The position numbers and the translations under genes are program-made. Of a stretch of 47,832 nucleotides of DNA, positions 24,943 to 33,398 are shown piece by piece. How positions within the stretch are numbered: position 1 is the first letter of the stretch; the number at the start of each line of letters is the position of its first letter. The notes under the pieces are model-generated. The model saw nothing but the letters and a program-made list of their open reading frames with translations, had not been told where the DNA came from and did no database searches. The DNA is from a candidate division TA06 bacterium (GTDB lineage Bacteria > Hydrothermota > DG-26 > E44-bin18). The stretch covers positions 1 through 47,832 of the forward strand of contig SOJN01000012.1 in the NCBI GenBank assembly GCA_004376575.1, given 5' to 3'.

Positions 24943-25374
24943 GAATTTCGGAGGGGTTGCGGGGCGTTGGGTGGAATTTCGCAATTTCTGCGGCTCGGGA
25001 AAGGGCGGAAGGGAATTTCGTTATTTGCAGCCTTGGGTTGGGCTATTTTCATTTTCGATTTTCGAAGGTCGGGCTGGGGGGTGGATGGGAAGTTCGAAGG
25101 TTCGGCGAGTGGGGGTCGATATTCTATTTTCGAAGGTGAGTGCGGGGTCGGGTGGAATTTCGCAATTTCGAAGGTCGGGCTGGGAGTGAACGGGAATTTC
25201 GAATGTGGGTGGAAGGGCTGTGAGGAATTTCGGGTGTGTCGGGGATGATGAGAGGGGAATTTCGTAATCTTCCGTCTTGGGATGGGTTTAGGTGTGATTT
25301 CTCAATTTCCGGGCTGAGGGAAGGACTGGGCGGAATTTCCCATTTTCCAATTTCTGGAGTCGGGGAAGGCAGGG
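24943..25374. repeat. 31-bp-periodic GGAATTTCG array (island 2)
   Basis: Cores GAATTTCG or close variants begin at 24943, 24974, 25013, 25089, 25125, 25155, 25194, 25225, 25257, 25295 and 25333, with a diverged block near 25045-25068. Most intervals are 30-32 bases. Where the core is doubled (GAATTTCGCAATTTCG, +8 bases) the interval is 38-39. The fill is G-rich on the plus strand. The array stops against the stop codon of the aldolase gene. Confidence 0.75.
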
Positions 25375-25998
25375 TTAGGCTCTAAAGATTGCCTGCGCTC
25401 TCGCAATCTGTTCTCTGGAAAGCTTCCTGAGGCCTCCCATTTGCCTGGCGATTGATGCTACCTGGGCGACAAACTCTAATCTCTCCGCAGTCAGAAACGC
25501 ATCCTTCATCGATTTTCCCACCACCAGCGCCCCATGATTTCTCAAGAGTATCGCATCGTGATTCTCCACCAGGCTGGATACTGCATGAGCCAGCTCTTCA
25601 GTCTGCGGTGGGGCATACCACGTCTTGGGGATTGATCCTCCAAAGATTGCAAGCTCAGAAAGTATTGGCTCCAATTCGTCACCGATGGCCGAGAAAGCAG
25701 TAGCATAGGGAGAATGGGTGTGGATAACCGCATTAACATCTTTCCTGCGCTTGTACGCCTCCACATGTATCCTGAATTCTAACGACGGCAGCGCCTTGCC
25801 TTGAAGTATGTTTCCCAGGAAATCTATCTTTGATATTTCACCTTCATCGATTGTACCGAAGCAGCAAGAATCAGAAGTTATCAGAATCTGTCCTCCCGCC
25901 ACCTTCGCAGAGAGATTGCCATCTGACGAGACTGCTAGCTTTCGGTCGTAGAGCAGCCTGCAGTACCTGACCATTTCCTGTTTGATCTTATCTTGCAT
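25375..25998 (-). CDS. Class II aldolase/adducin-family protein
   Basis: A 207-residue protein of the L-fuculose-phosphate aldolase family. The zinc site and catalytic acid align with that enzyme: SLEFRIH (Glu74, catalytic), HTHSPYA (His93, His95) and NHGALV (His155), with SSDGNLSAK binding the phosphate near the N terminus. Possible substrates include fuculose-1-P, ribulose-P or 5-deoxy-sugar phosphates from nucleoside or SAM by-products. The nearby deoB and cdd genes make a sugar-phosphate salvage role attractive but unproven. The ATG at 25998 has GAGGT upstream; a GTG at 26010 is possible. It is separated from serS by 284 bases that look structured. Confidence 0.88.
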   Translation of the reverse strand: MQDKIKQEMVRYCRLLYDRKLAVSSDGNLSAKVAGGQILITSDSCCFGTIDEGEISKIDFLGNILQGKALPSLEFRIHVEAYKRRKDVNAVIHTHSPYATAFSAIGDELEPILSELAIFGGSIPKTWYAPPQTEELAHAVSSLVENHDAILLRNHGALVVGKSMKDAFLTAERLEFVAQVASIARQMGGLRKLSREQIARAQAIFRA

Positions 25999-26054
25999 AA
26001 GACACCTCACTAGACCAACTCAAATAGTGAAGACTACGACGATCCGGACAAAAC

Positions 26055-26250
26055 GTGCCTTGTACAGGGACACCAGACCAGGAATTTGAATCCTCTTCAG
26101 ATGGGAAACCTAAGTGGTGGGGAAATCGCCCAACCTCGGCCCCTATCATTCCCTCGGGCTTGGGGACTTACAGCCTTATGTGTGTGGTGCCCTCAGCGTG
26201 ACGGCACTACAACACTACCACAGGTCCTGATTCGTTTCAAATATTTTTTT
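26055..26250 (+). other. Stem-rich spacer, possible structured RNA
   Basis: Between serS and the aldolase gene, four stems follow in series. They are a 6-bp stem at 26055-26073; AGGA/TCCT with a 7-base loop (26080-26094); an 11-position stem with one mismatch (26129-26139 with 26154-26164); and a 12-bp stem with one bulged A (26180-26191 with 26203-26215). Seven T residues follow on the plus strand at 26244-26250. No known RNA family could be recognised. It may instead be the untranslated leader of the aldolase gene on the minus strand. Strand and function are open. Confidence 0.3.
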
Positions 26251-26282
26251 CAAGAATTTGTGCGGAGATCCAACCCGTCGGA

Positions 26283-27551
26283 TCAGCAGATTTTCTCCAG
26301 GCCATTCATGTACGGCCGGAGAACCTCAGGAACCACCACGGTGCCGTCTTTCTCCTGATAGTTCTCGATTATTGCGGCGAATGTCCTGGGGGTAGCCAAT
26401 CCAGACCCATTCAGCGTGTGCACATACTCTGAGGGAGCACCTTTTTCTCTTCTAAACTTTATCTGCGCCCTCCTTGCCTGGAAGTCTGTACAGTTGGAGA
26501 CCGAGGAAACTTCCAGCCATTTTCCAACACCGGGCGCCCACGCTTCGATATCATAGGTCTTGGCTGAGGCAAACGAAATCTCGCCTGTTGAAAGGGAATA
26601 AACCCTGTATGGTATTTCTAAGAGTTGGAGAACCTTTTCTGCGTGATTGAGTATTATCTCCAGCTCTTCATAAGATTTTTCAGGTTCAATGATGGAAATG
26701 AGTTCGACCTTATTGAACTGGTGAACTCTCAAAAGCCCTCTCGTCTCTTTGCCGTAGGATCCCGCCTCTCTTCTGAAGCACGCGGTGTACCCCACGTATC
26801 TGATGGGCAGGTCCTCTGTTTTCAATATCTCATTTCTGTGCAGATTGATCAGAGGTGTCTCTGCAGTCGGATCGAGAAAGAGATCGTCAACCTCACACCT
26901 GTACATGTCCTCCTCATACCTGAGCTGCGCAGTACTGAACATCGAATCCCGATTTACAAGATAGGGAGGGAACATCTCCTTGTATCCGTGCTCGTTCACA
27001 TGCAGGTCGAGCATGAAGTTGACGAGTGCCCTCTCCAGTGTCGCTCCAGCCCCACAGTAGGACGCGAAGTGTGCTCCTGATATTTTGGCTGCCCTTGGAA
27101 AATCGAGTATCCCCAGAATCTCACCAACCTCCCAATGAGGAAGGGGGTTCTCGCAGAGCGGTTTCTTCTCACCCCACTCTTTCACTACCACATTCGCAGC
27201 GCTGTCCCGGCCAACAGGGACCGATTCATGAGGGACGTTCGGGATCACAACCATAATCTCCCTTATATCACCCTCGAGCACGCGCGCCTCTTCCTCCATT
27301 TTCTTTATTCTTTGCGATACTTCTTTCATTCTCTTTATTTCGGTGCTTGCATCCTTCCCCTTTTTCTTCAAACCGGCTATTCTTTCCGAAGCAACATTTT
27401 TCTCATGCTTCAGCTCGTCAATCCTGGACACCAGCGAGCGCCAGCTTGCGTCCATTTTCAGCAGTCCATCGACATCAATCTTCTCAGCCCTGTCCTCCAT
27501 TGCTTTCTTGAAGACTTCGGGACTCCCCCTCAGGGCTTTCATATCATGCAT
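26283..27551 (-). CDS. serS: Seryl-tRNA synthetase
   Basis: This enzyme charges tRNA-Ser with serine. The 422 residues show the N-terminal coiled-coil arm (about 30-105) and the class II catalytic core. Motif 2 is in GYTACFRREAGSYGKETRGLLRVHQF and motif 3 in TPRTFAAIIENYQ; TAETPLINLHRNE is the serine-binding TxE region. The ATG at 27551 is chosen because GGAG stands six bases upstream. It overlaps the cdd stop by eight bases, and a further ATG at 27542 is possible. The gene belongs to the deoB-cdd-serS operon. Confidence 0.97.
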   Translation of the reverse strand: MHDMKALRGSPEVFKKAMEDRAEKIDVDGLLKMDASWRSLVSRIDELKHEKNVASERIAGLKKKGKDASTEIKRMKEVSQRIKKMEEEARVLEGDIREIMVVIPNVPHESVPVGRDSAANVVVKEWGEKKPLCENPLPHWEVGEILGILDFPRAAKISGAHFASYCGAGATLERALVNFMLDLHVNEHGYKEMFPPYLVNRDSMFSTAQLRYEEDMYRCEVDDLFLDPTAETPLINLHRNEILKTEDLPIRYVGYTACFRREAGSYGKETRGLLRVHQFNKVELISIIEPEKSYEELEIILNHAEKVLQLLEIPYRVYSLSTGEISFASAKTYDIEAWAPGVGKWLEVSSVSNCTDFQARRAQIKFRREKGAPSEYVHTLNGSGLATPRTFAAIIENYQEKDGTVVVPEVLRPYMNGLEKIC

Positions 27552-27933
27552 CTTTAGCTCCAAACGGCTCAGGCAGAAGTTCAGCGACTGTTCTGATCTT
27601 TCTGTCACCCGCGGCATTCACCATGATTACTTTTATATCACCTGAGAACTCCATAAGAACCTGTCTGCACGCCCCGCACGGCGGTCCAGGGGGTTTCGAC
27701 GTAGAGGAGATCACAATCGCAACAAAATCCCTTTCACCATCGCTGATAGCGGCAGAGACGGCGTTCCTCTCAGCGCACACTGTCAGTCCGTATGACTTGT
27801 TCTCCACATTTGATCCAGTATACACCCTGTCAGTCTTTGTCAGAAGTGCTGCACCAACCTTGAACTTGCTGTATGGCGCATACGCTTTCTCCCTGGCCTT
27901 GTGGGCCATCCTGATCAGTTCCTGTTCATCCAT
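27544..27933 (-). CDS. cdd: Cytidine deaminase
   Basis: This enzyme deaminates cytidine and deoxycytidine in pyrimidine salvage. The 129 residues are the short tetrameric type. The zinc site is complete: CAERNA (Cys53, catalytic Glu55) and PCGACR (Cys86, Cys89). The N-terminal APYSKFKVGAAL segment binds the nucleoside. The start overlaps the end of deoB by 19 bases, so expression is coupled with ribose-phosphate salvage. Confidence 0.97.
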   Translation of the reverse strand: MDEQELIRMAHKAREKAYAPYSKFKVGAALLTKTDRVYTGSNVENKSYGLTVCAERNAVSAAISDGERDFVAIVISSTSKPPGPPCGACRQVLMEFSGDIKVIMVNAAGDRKIRTVAELLPEPFGAKDA

Positions 27934-29093
27934 AGTTCCTCCAGGAATGATGTTCCATTCTTCAGCTCTATGCCGAAAACCTCCCCCACTGTTGCACCCA
28001 GGTCTGCGAAGCTGTCTCGCGTACCCAGATCGCAGCTCTTTCTGTTTTCAGGGGCGAAAGCAATCAGAGGCACATACTCTCTTGAGTGATCCGTACTGGG
28101 AGTGGTCGGATCGTTCCCATGGTCTGCTGTCAAAAAAAGTATGTCGCCTGAACGCATCCTATCTTCCACTTCAGGTAATCTCCTGTCAAACTGCTCAAGA
28201 CCGGATTTGAAGCTTTCAACATCGTTTCTGTGTCCCCACAGCATATCGAACTCAACGAAGTTGGCAAATATGAGACCCTCGCTGGTCTTCTCCATAGCAT
28301 TCAAAGTGTAGTCTATGCACTCCATATTTTTGACCGAATGATAGCTTTCGGTCAACCCCCTTCCAGCAAAGAGGTCATCAACCTTTCCCACCCCGATCAC
28401 AGGAACCCCACTCTTCTTGAGAAGATCAAGGAGGGTATCATCCGGTGGCGTAAGGGAAAAATCCCTTCTGCGCTCTGTTCTCCTGAAACTCCCAGGCTTT
28501 CCCACAAATGGCCTGGCAATAACCCTCGCTACCCCATGCTCCCCGGTCAGGATGGACCGGGCCATCTCACAGTAGTGATAGAGTTCTGTCGGCGGAACCA
28601 CATCTTCATGGGCCGCAATCTGAAACACAGAATCCGCCGAGGTGTATACGATGAGACTCCCATCCCTCATATGCTCTTCACCAAGCTCCTCTATGATGAT
28701 GGTTCCAGAAGCAGGCCGGTTTCCAATCGCCTTCCTGCTGGTCTTGCGTTCGAATTCAGAGATTATCTCAGAAGGAAATCCTTTTGGATAGAGCGGCAAG
28801 GCTTTATCCAGCACTATTCCGGCAATTTCCCAATGGCCAGAGGTGGAATCCTTACCTTTGGAAGCTTCGGCCATTTTCCCGTAGCAGGTTCCTGGATTTC
28901 TCGATGGTAGCACACCTTCTATGTCCATTATATTGCCAAGGCCGAGACGACCAAGATTTGGAAGATGCAAACCGCCGCAGGCCTTTGCCAGATTCCCCAA
29001 GGTGTTGCTTCCTACATCTCCATAGTCTGCAGCGTCGGGAAGCTCGCCCGCGCCGACACCGTCAAGAAGAAGTATTATGGCCCTTTTGAACAT
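27915..29093 (-). CDS. deoB: Phosphopentomutase
   Basis: This enzyme interconverts (deoxy)ribose-1-phosphate and -5-phosphate, linking nucleoside breakdown to central metabolism. The 392-residue protein is of the alkaline phosphatase superfamily. It begins with LLLDGVGAGELPDA (metal ligand Asp) and has GSNTLGN (phospho-acceptor Thr), DSVFQIAAHE, FVEFDMLWGHRND and LTADHGNDPTTPSTDHSRE (metal site). The ATG at 29093 follows a promoter at 29137-29164. First gene of the operon with cdd and serS. Confidence 0.97.
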   Translation of the reverse strand: MFKRAIILLLDGVGAGELPDAADYGDVGSNTLGNLAKACGGLHLPNLGRLGLGNIMDIEGVLPSRNPGTCYGKMAEASKGKDSTSGHWEIAGIVLDKALPLYPKGFPSEIISEFERKTSRKAIGNRPASGTIIIEELGEEHMRDGSLIVYTSADSVFQIAAHEDVVPPTELYHYCEMARSILTGEHGVARVIARPFVGKPGSFRRTERRRDFSLTPPDDTLLDLLKKSGVPVIGVGKVDDLFAGRGLTESYHSVKNMECIDYTLNAMEKTSEGLIFANFVEFDMLWGHRNDVESFKSGLEQFDRRLPEVEDRMRSGDILFLTADHGNDPTTPSTDHSREYVPLIAFAPENRKSCDLGTRDSFADLGATVGEVFGIELKNGTSFLEELWMNRN

Positions 29094-29136
29094 GACCTAC
29101 TTTCTGTTGACACCACATGCCCTTACAGGACAAAAC

Positions 29137-29164
29137 ATTCTATTGCATGACCGGGTATTGTAAA
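29137..29164 (-). promoter_or_regulatory. Promoter of deoB-cdd-serS
   Basis: Minus strand: TTTACA (29159-29164), 16 bases, then TAGAAT (29137-29142). The predicted leader is about 37 bases. The -35 box overlaps the T-tract end of the kelch terminator, so one transcript ends where the next begins. Confidence 0.65.
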
Positions 29165-29194
29165 GAAAAAAATGGGGCGCCGTTCAGGCGCCCC
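29162..29194 (-). terminator. Rho-independent terminator after the kelch lipoprotein gene
   Basis: Minus strand: GGGGCGCC, a 5-base loop TGAAC, GGCGCCCC (29174-29194), followed by ATTTTTTTCTTT. The stem is perfect (8 bp, all but none A/T) and lies 22 bases after the stop codon. Confidence 0.93.
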
Positions 29195-29216
29195 ACTGGA
29201 TAATGCTGGCAATAGG

Positions 29217-30197
29217 TTACTGGAACGTACCCTCTTCCACAGTTCCCACAGTTTGATTGCTACCGTCCACACCGCCTACGGCATAGAGCTTGTCATTCAG
29301 GGTGACAACACCCAGATAATAACGCGCCCCGCTGAGGGGTGTGGATTGGGACCAGGTCCCGTTCGTCTGATTGTACCTCTGCACGTCTGCCGTACGTCCG
29401 GCGCTGGTCACGCCACCAACGACGAAGACGTAGTTACCCAGACCAACTGCTCCAGCACGATCCCGGCCCTGAGCAAGCGGGGTCTTAGTGGTCCACGCAT
29501 TGCCCCCTGCATTGTACTCCTCAGTCACACTTGACCAAGTAGTGGTCCATCCCGCCACTGCAACCAGTATTGAATTGGAGACTCCTGCACACAGGTCATA
29601 CCTCGCAGTAGTCATGGGAGCCCGAAGGTTCCAGCTATTTGTGGTCGGATCGTATTCCTCCATTGTGTTGACATTCGCCGTGCCGTCGTAGCCTCCTGCA
29701 ACATATATCTTTCCACTCACCCCACCCGATGCCATCCCAGCCCTCGCAGACGACATGGAAGAACGAGTGGACCATGAGTTGGTAGATGGGTCATATTGCT
29801 CCACGACGTCGGAGTAGTTGCCGAGTGTGTCACGCCCGCCAATCACGTATATCTTCCCACTAACTGCTTGTGCTGTAGCCCAGGTCCTCGGCTCATTCAT
29901 GGGCGCTTTGGCTGTCCAATTTCCCGTGCCGGGATCCCATTCTTCAACATCGCCTACTACTGCCCCCAACGTGTCAACACCGCCTATCGCGTATATCTTC
30001 CCGCCTGCAACTACAACGGCCATGGTCCACCTGGGAGAGGAGAGCGGACTTATCACTGCCCATGAGAGGACGCCCTCTCCTCCTCCTCCGCCCCCGTTAC
30101 CGGGGCCGGTCGGTTCATCTCCGCCCCCACATCCTGTCAGCGCGAGCGAGCTCACCATTAAGGCCAAAACTATTGCAAAAGGAATTCTGTTTCTCAT
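29217..30197 (-). CDS. Kelch-repeat lipoprotein
   Basis: A 326-residue lipoprotein. The signal peptide ends in the lipobox LALTGC (Cys23), followed by a glycine-rich spacer (about 24-40). The rest consists of about six kelch repeats of 47-50 residues with the GKIYxIGG and W-x-P motifs, predicting a complete beta-propeller attached to a membrane, probably the outer one. Ligand unknown; such propellers bind proteins or sugars. The ATG at 30197 has GGAGGGTGAA directly upstream. A second Shine-Dalgarno (AAAGGAGGTGA) precedes an in-frame GTG at 30251, which would put 18 residues before the signal peptide and is therefore not used here. Confidence 0.88.
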   Translation of the reverse strand: MRNRIPFAIVLALMVSSLALTGCGGGDEPTGPGNGGGGGGEGVLSWAVISPLSSPRWTMAVVVAGGKIYAIGGVDTLGAVVGDVEEWDPGTGNWTAKAPMNEPRTWATAQAVSGKIYVIGGRDTLGNYSDVVEQYDPSTNSWSTRSSMSSARAGMASGGVSGKIYVAGGYDGTANVNTMEEYDPTTNSWNLRAPMTTARYDLCAGVSNSILVAVAGWTTTWSSVTEEYNAGGNAWTTKTPLAQGRDRAGAVGLGNYVFVVGGVTSAGRTADVQRYNQTNGTWSQSTPLSGARYYLGVVTLNDKLYAVGGVDGSNQTVGTVEEGTFQ

Positions 30198-30275
30198 TTC
30201 ACCCTCCTTAAGGGTAGCATAATTCTCGCAGCGAAAACCTCCAGATTCCACTCACCTCCTTTCGTACACTATTTT

Positions 30276-30304
30276 ACCTTAACACAAGATAGAGGTCTTG
30301 TCAA
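30276..30304 (-). promoter_or_regulatory. Promoter of the kelch lipoprotein gene
   Basis: Minus strand: TTGACA (30299-30304), 17 bases, TAAGGT (30276-30281) preceded by TGT, which makes an extended -10. The -10 match is weak (TAnnnT), but the -35 is perfect. Confidence 0.5.
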
Positions 30305-30316
30305 AGACTTTTAGAG

Positions 30317-31735
30317 TCAATCCTGGAGGTCAATCCCGACCACCCTGATCTCCGTCATCTCTTGAACTGCATACCTTGGGCCTTCCCTCCCCAAACCACT
30401 GCCTTTTACACCGCCGTAAGGCATCAAATCCGCCCTGTAGGTGGGAATCTCATTTATCATAATTCCGCCCACCTCGATCCTTTTCGCCGCCTCAAACGCC
30501 GACTTCAAATCTTTTGTGAATATTCCTGCCTGGAGCCCATACTCTGAATCGTTCGCTGCTTCTATTGCCTCATCCAGGGTCTTGAAGGGATTGACGACAA
30601 TAAGTGGCGCAAATGCCTCCTTGAACCAGACCTTGCAATCTCTGGATACATCCCTGAGTATGGTAGGCTCAAAAATGGTTTTGACCCTGTTACCACCCAT
30701 CACAATCTTTGCTCCCCTGGCCTTGGCTTCACCAACCCATTCCTGCACCCTTGCCGCGGAAGCCTCATCGATCATTGGCCCCATATCCGTGGAATCATCA
30801 AGAGGATTTCCGGTTTTGATCGATTGGACCTCCTTCTTGAGCATATCCAGGAATCCCTCAAATACATCTTCCTGAACGAGCACTCGTTGAACCGAAATGC
30901 ACACCTGGCCGGCAAGAGCATATCCTCCAATCCGGATCCTCTCTGCAGCCCTTTCCAGATTCGCATCATTCATCACTATGCAGCATGAGTTGGAGCCCAG
31001 TTCCATGGTGAGCTTCTTAAGGCCCGCATTGGCAGCAATATCCTTTCCCACTTCAAGACTTCCCGTAAAAGTGACCATCCTCACATTCTCATTTCTTACA
31101 AGCTCTATTCCAATTGTCCCGCCGGAACCTGTAATCACATTCAGGCAGTTCGGCGGAAGACCTGCCTCCAACAGAACTTCAGCCAGAAGGAGTGCAGAAA
31201 GGGGAGTTGCTGAGGCAGGCTTTAAGATAACCGAGTTCCCGGCGGCTAAAGCGGGCCCCACCTTGTGGCACACCAGATTGAGCGGAAAATTGAAAGGATT
31301 TATCGCAGCAATCACACCAACCGGCACTCGCATGGCAAAACCCATCTTGTGCTGTCCTCCTGGAGCTGCATCAAATGGGATCGTCTCTCCATAAATCCTT
31401 TTTGCTTCTTCAGATGAGAGTGTGATCGTTTGAACAGCGCGTGAAACTTCACCCTTAGCTTCCTTCAGCGTCTTTCCCACTTCCTTGCTCATGGTGGTTG
31501 CCAGTTCATCAGCTCTTTTCCTGATTAGGTCCGCGGCCCTGGACAGAATCTGGGAGCGATCGTAGCTGGAGATGGTCGAAATTTCCTTCAGGCCAATCTG
31601 AGCACTGTTGATGGCGCGGTCTAGGTCCTTAGCATCAGCACGCGGGACAGTATCCACAACAGATTGATCGTATGGGTTCAGAACCTCTATCTTTTCTTTC
31701 TTTTCAATCCACTCTCCGCCAATCAGCATCTTCAT
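30317..31735 (-). CDS. Aldehyde dehydrogenase family protein
   Basis: A 472-residue NAD(P)-dependent aldehyde dehydrogenase. The catalytic residues are clear: Glu245 in TMELGSNS and Cys279 in AGQVCISVQR. The Rossmann motif is in FTGSLEVG, and INPFNFPLNLVCHKVGPALAAGN matches the cofactor-binding region. Overall it looks like the lactaldehyde/phosphonoacetaldehyde/GapN-like branch; the exact substrate cannot be told. The ATG overlaps the stop of the nitrilase gene (ATGA), and GGAAGG precedes it. Pairing with a carbon-nitrogen hydrolase suggests breakdown of a small aldehyde and an amide product. Confidence 0.9.
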   Translation of the reverse strand: MKMLIGGEWIEKKEKIEVLNPYDQSVVDTVPRADAKDLDRAINSAQIGLKEISTISSYDRSQILSRAADLIRKRADELATTMSKEVGKTLKEAKGEVSRAVQTITLSSEEAKRIYGETIPFDAAPGGQHKMGFAMRVPVGVIAAINPFNFPLNLVCHKVGPALAAGNSVILKPASATPLSALLLAEVLLEAGLPPNCLNVITGSGGTIGIELVRNENVRMVTFTGSLEVGKDIAANAGLKKLTMELGSNSCCIVMNDANLERAAERIRIGGYALAGQVCISVQRVLVQEDVFEGFLDMLKKEVQSIKTGNPLDDSTDMGPMIDEASAARVQEWVGEAKARGAKIVMGGNRVKTIFEPTILRDVSRDCKVWFKEAFAPLIVVNPFKTLDEAIEAANDSEYGLQAGIFTKDLKSAFEAAKRIEVGGIMINEIPTYRADLMPYGGVKGSGLGREGPRYAVQEMTEIRVVGIDLQD

Positions 31736-32541
31736 CTTTTCCTTCCTTTCTTTAGCTCTGTATACAGATCTGTCCTCCTGTCTCTGAAGATGTGATTTAG
31801 AAGTGTCACTTTCTTGTCTCTTGCTTCTCTCAAGCTTATCTTAGCAGTAATCGCAGTCTCCTCTTTCTCAAGAGCCTTCGCCAGGATCTTACCTCTTGGG
31901 GAGATTATCTCACTCCCGCCCGTGAATGTGAGACGTTCTCCTCTCCTCTTTTCATTGCCTACTCTATTTGCCAGGATTATGAAAATACGATTCTCCAGGG
32001 CGCGCGTCACCATCGCATCCTGGCAGTAGGGCAGGATAAGGTTTGATGGATGAGCTATGATGTCTGCGCCCTTCAAGGCCAGTTCCCGGAAAGGCTCTGG
32101 GAAAATCCAGTCAAAACATATGAGCATGCCGACTCTTGCTTCGCCGACACGGTGAACCTGATAAGGACCCTTTCCTGAGTCAAAGAGAAGCTTTTCGAAG
32201 AGAAATAGATGCGTCTTTCTATACTTTCCAATCCTGCCGTCCGGCTTTATCAACATGGCAGTGTTGTAGATCTTTTTTCCTTCGCGTTCCGCTATCCCGG
32301 CCACAATAGAAGTCCTCTTGGTTTTGGCATAATCCATCAAAGCCTGCGTCGTCTCTCCCCTCCCAACCGGTTCAGCGAGATCCCGCACCTCACTTTTGTC
32401 TTTGAAACTGTATCCGGTGTTGAACAATTCAGGAAGGACGTACAGGTCAGCTCTCTTCTTGTTCATGAGAGTGATAGCCCGCTCTATATTATGCCTCTTT
32501 TTCCCAAAAAGTGGTCGGAATTGAATTGAGCCTATCGTCAC
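31732..32541 (-). CDS. Nitrilase-superfamily carbon-nitrogen hydrolase
   Basis: A 269-residue amidase of the nitrilase superfamily. The Glu-Lys-Cys triad is Glu38 (LPELFNTGY), Lys109 (YRKTHLF) and Cys142 (ICFDWIFPE). The start is GTG at 32541, with GGAGG six bases upstream and a promoter at 32564-32592. Upstream frame to 32637 lies across that promoter and has no family similarity. Specificity is not clear; omega-amidase, carbamoyl-putrescine and N-carbamoyl-amino-acid hydrolases are all in this superfamily. It is the first gene of a two-gene operon with the aldehyde dehydrogenase. Confidence 0.9.
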   Translation of the reverse strand: MTIGSIQFRPLFGKKRHNIERAITLMNKKRADLYVLPELFNTGYSFKDKSEVRDLAEPVGRGETTQALMDYAKTKRTSIVAGIAEREGKKIYNTAMLIKPDGRIGKYRKTHLFLFEKLLFDSGKGPYQVHRVGEARVGMLICFDWIFPEPFRELALKGADIIAHPSNLILPYCQDAMVTRALENRIFIILANRVGNEKRRGERLTFTGGSEIISPRGKILAKALEKEETAITAKISLREARDKKVTLLNHIFRDRRTDLYTELKKGRKR

Positions 32542-32563
32542 GCCGTCCTCCTGGTGGAACTGG

Positions 32564-32592
32564 ATTGTACACGGCAGACGATGACCATTCAA
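32564..32592 (-). promoter_or_regulatory. Promoter of the nitrilase/aldehyde dehydrogenase pair
   Basis: Minus strand: TTGAAT (32587-32592), 17 bases, TACAAT (32564-32569). The leader would be about 16-17 bases and includes GGAGG. It decides the start codon at 32541. Confidence 0.65.
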
Positions 32593-32638
32593 CCCAAAAG
32601 GAAACTGACTGCTAGGCTGTACGCCATACTCTGACATA

Positions 32639-32700
32639 CGAAATTCCCTTCACCCCCCAATCCAACCTTCGAAAATGGTCTGAAGCATTTGGGCGCACCC
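32639..32700. repeat. 31-bp-spaced cores, C-rich on plus strand
   Basis: CGAAATTCC at 32639 and CGAAAAT at 32670, 31 bases apart, with C/A-rich fill. The G-rich strand reads towards the nitrilase gene. Confidence 0.6.
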
Positions 32701-32840
32701 CCTAATTTCTGCGGGGCAAACCCTCCTTCGCTAAAGCTTCGAAGGGCAGGCATATCAAAATGCAGAATGCAAACTGTCGAAGATCGTGAGAGGAATCGAA
32801 GGGCAAAAATCAAATTGCCCCACCCTTTCCCTTCTATGTC

Positions 32841-32932
32841 AAGCTCGGAGGAGTAGCCGAGCTTGCTCGGCGCACACACGTGACAAGGAACGCGCCACCC
32901 CGTGCGACGGGGCAGGCAAGTGGCGCTACTCC
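32841..32932. repeat. Multi-arm inverted repeat
   Basis: AAGCTCGG/CCGAGCTT (32841-32848 with 32857-32864), GGAGTAGC/GCTACTCC (32850-32857 with 32925-32932), GCGCCAC/GTGGCGC (32892-32898 with 32920-32926), and a perfect hairpin CCCCGT-gcg-ACGGGG (32898-32912). Some stems exclude others, so alternative folds are possible. Confidence 0.6.
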
Positions 32933-33036
32933 GAATACTTTGCCCGGTCTTGTGCGCAGGCCATGTGTAGGGGCATCTTGCGGTATAGCACTGGTATTTT
33001 GAGATGGGGGTAGGATATTCTCTGTTCTCGATTTTC

Positions 33037-33120
33037 TATTTTCGTAGGTCCGGGGAAGGGTGGATAGGAATTTCGTAATTTCGAAGGGGGGATAAATGGG
33101 GCTGGGAATTTCGGAGGTGA
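33037..33120. repeat. 31-bp-spaced cores, G-rich on plus strand
   Basis: Cores begin at 33037 (TATTTTCG), 33068 (GAATTTCG, doubled at 33076) and 33106; intervals are 31 and, from the doubled core, 30 bases. The G-rich strand reads towards the D-aminoacylase gene. Confidence 0.6.
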
Positions 33121-33398
33121 GTGGAAGGATCTCAACATTTCAGATCGTAGATCGCAGATCTAAGATTGAAACATAAGGATTGAGGGTCGAGATGAAGAAC
33201 AGTGTGGGCGGTTCGCCCTTCGACTATCGCTCAGGACAAGCTCACTCACTGCCCCTACAACTCAACCCGCAATCTGAGATCTGAAATCTGCAATCGTAAA
33301 TGGTTAGGCCGCGCCCGGCCCATCTTGTCAAAAGTTCACGTCTGCCTGCCCGGGGCGTTCCACGGTCCCTCGTTTCACGAGGTCACCGTGCATGTCCG

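Noticed and set aside
24566-25248. Open frames of 80-207 codons through the island 2 repeats
   Set aside because: Their translations are Gly/Arg/Phe-rich products of the periodic repeat, with no ribosome-binding site or family similarity.
24943-25374. CRISPR array
   Set aside because: The constant part is only 8-9 bases, the filler is compositionally biased rather than unique, and no cas genes exist in the window.
26080-26094. tRNA T-arm-like hairpin (TTCAAAT loop on the minus strand)
   Set aside because: The closing G-C pair is missing, and no acceptor, D or anticodon arm can be built around it.
30198-30251. Kelch protein starting at GTG 30251
   Set aside because: It would put 18 residues before a canonical lipoprotein signal peptide, though a good Shine-Dalgarno is present there.
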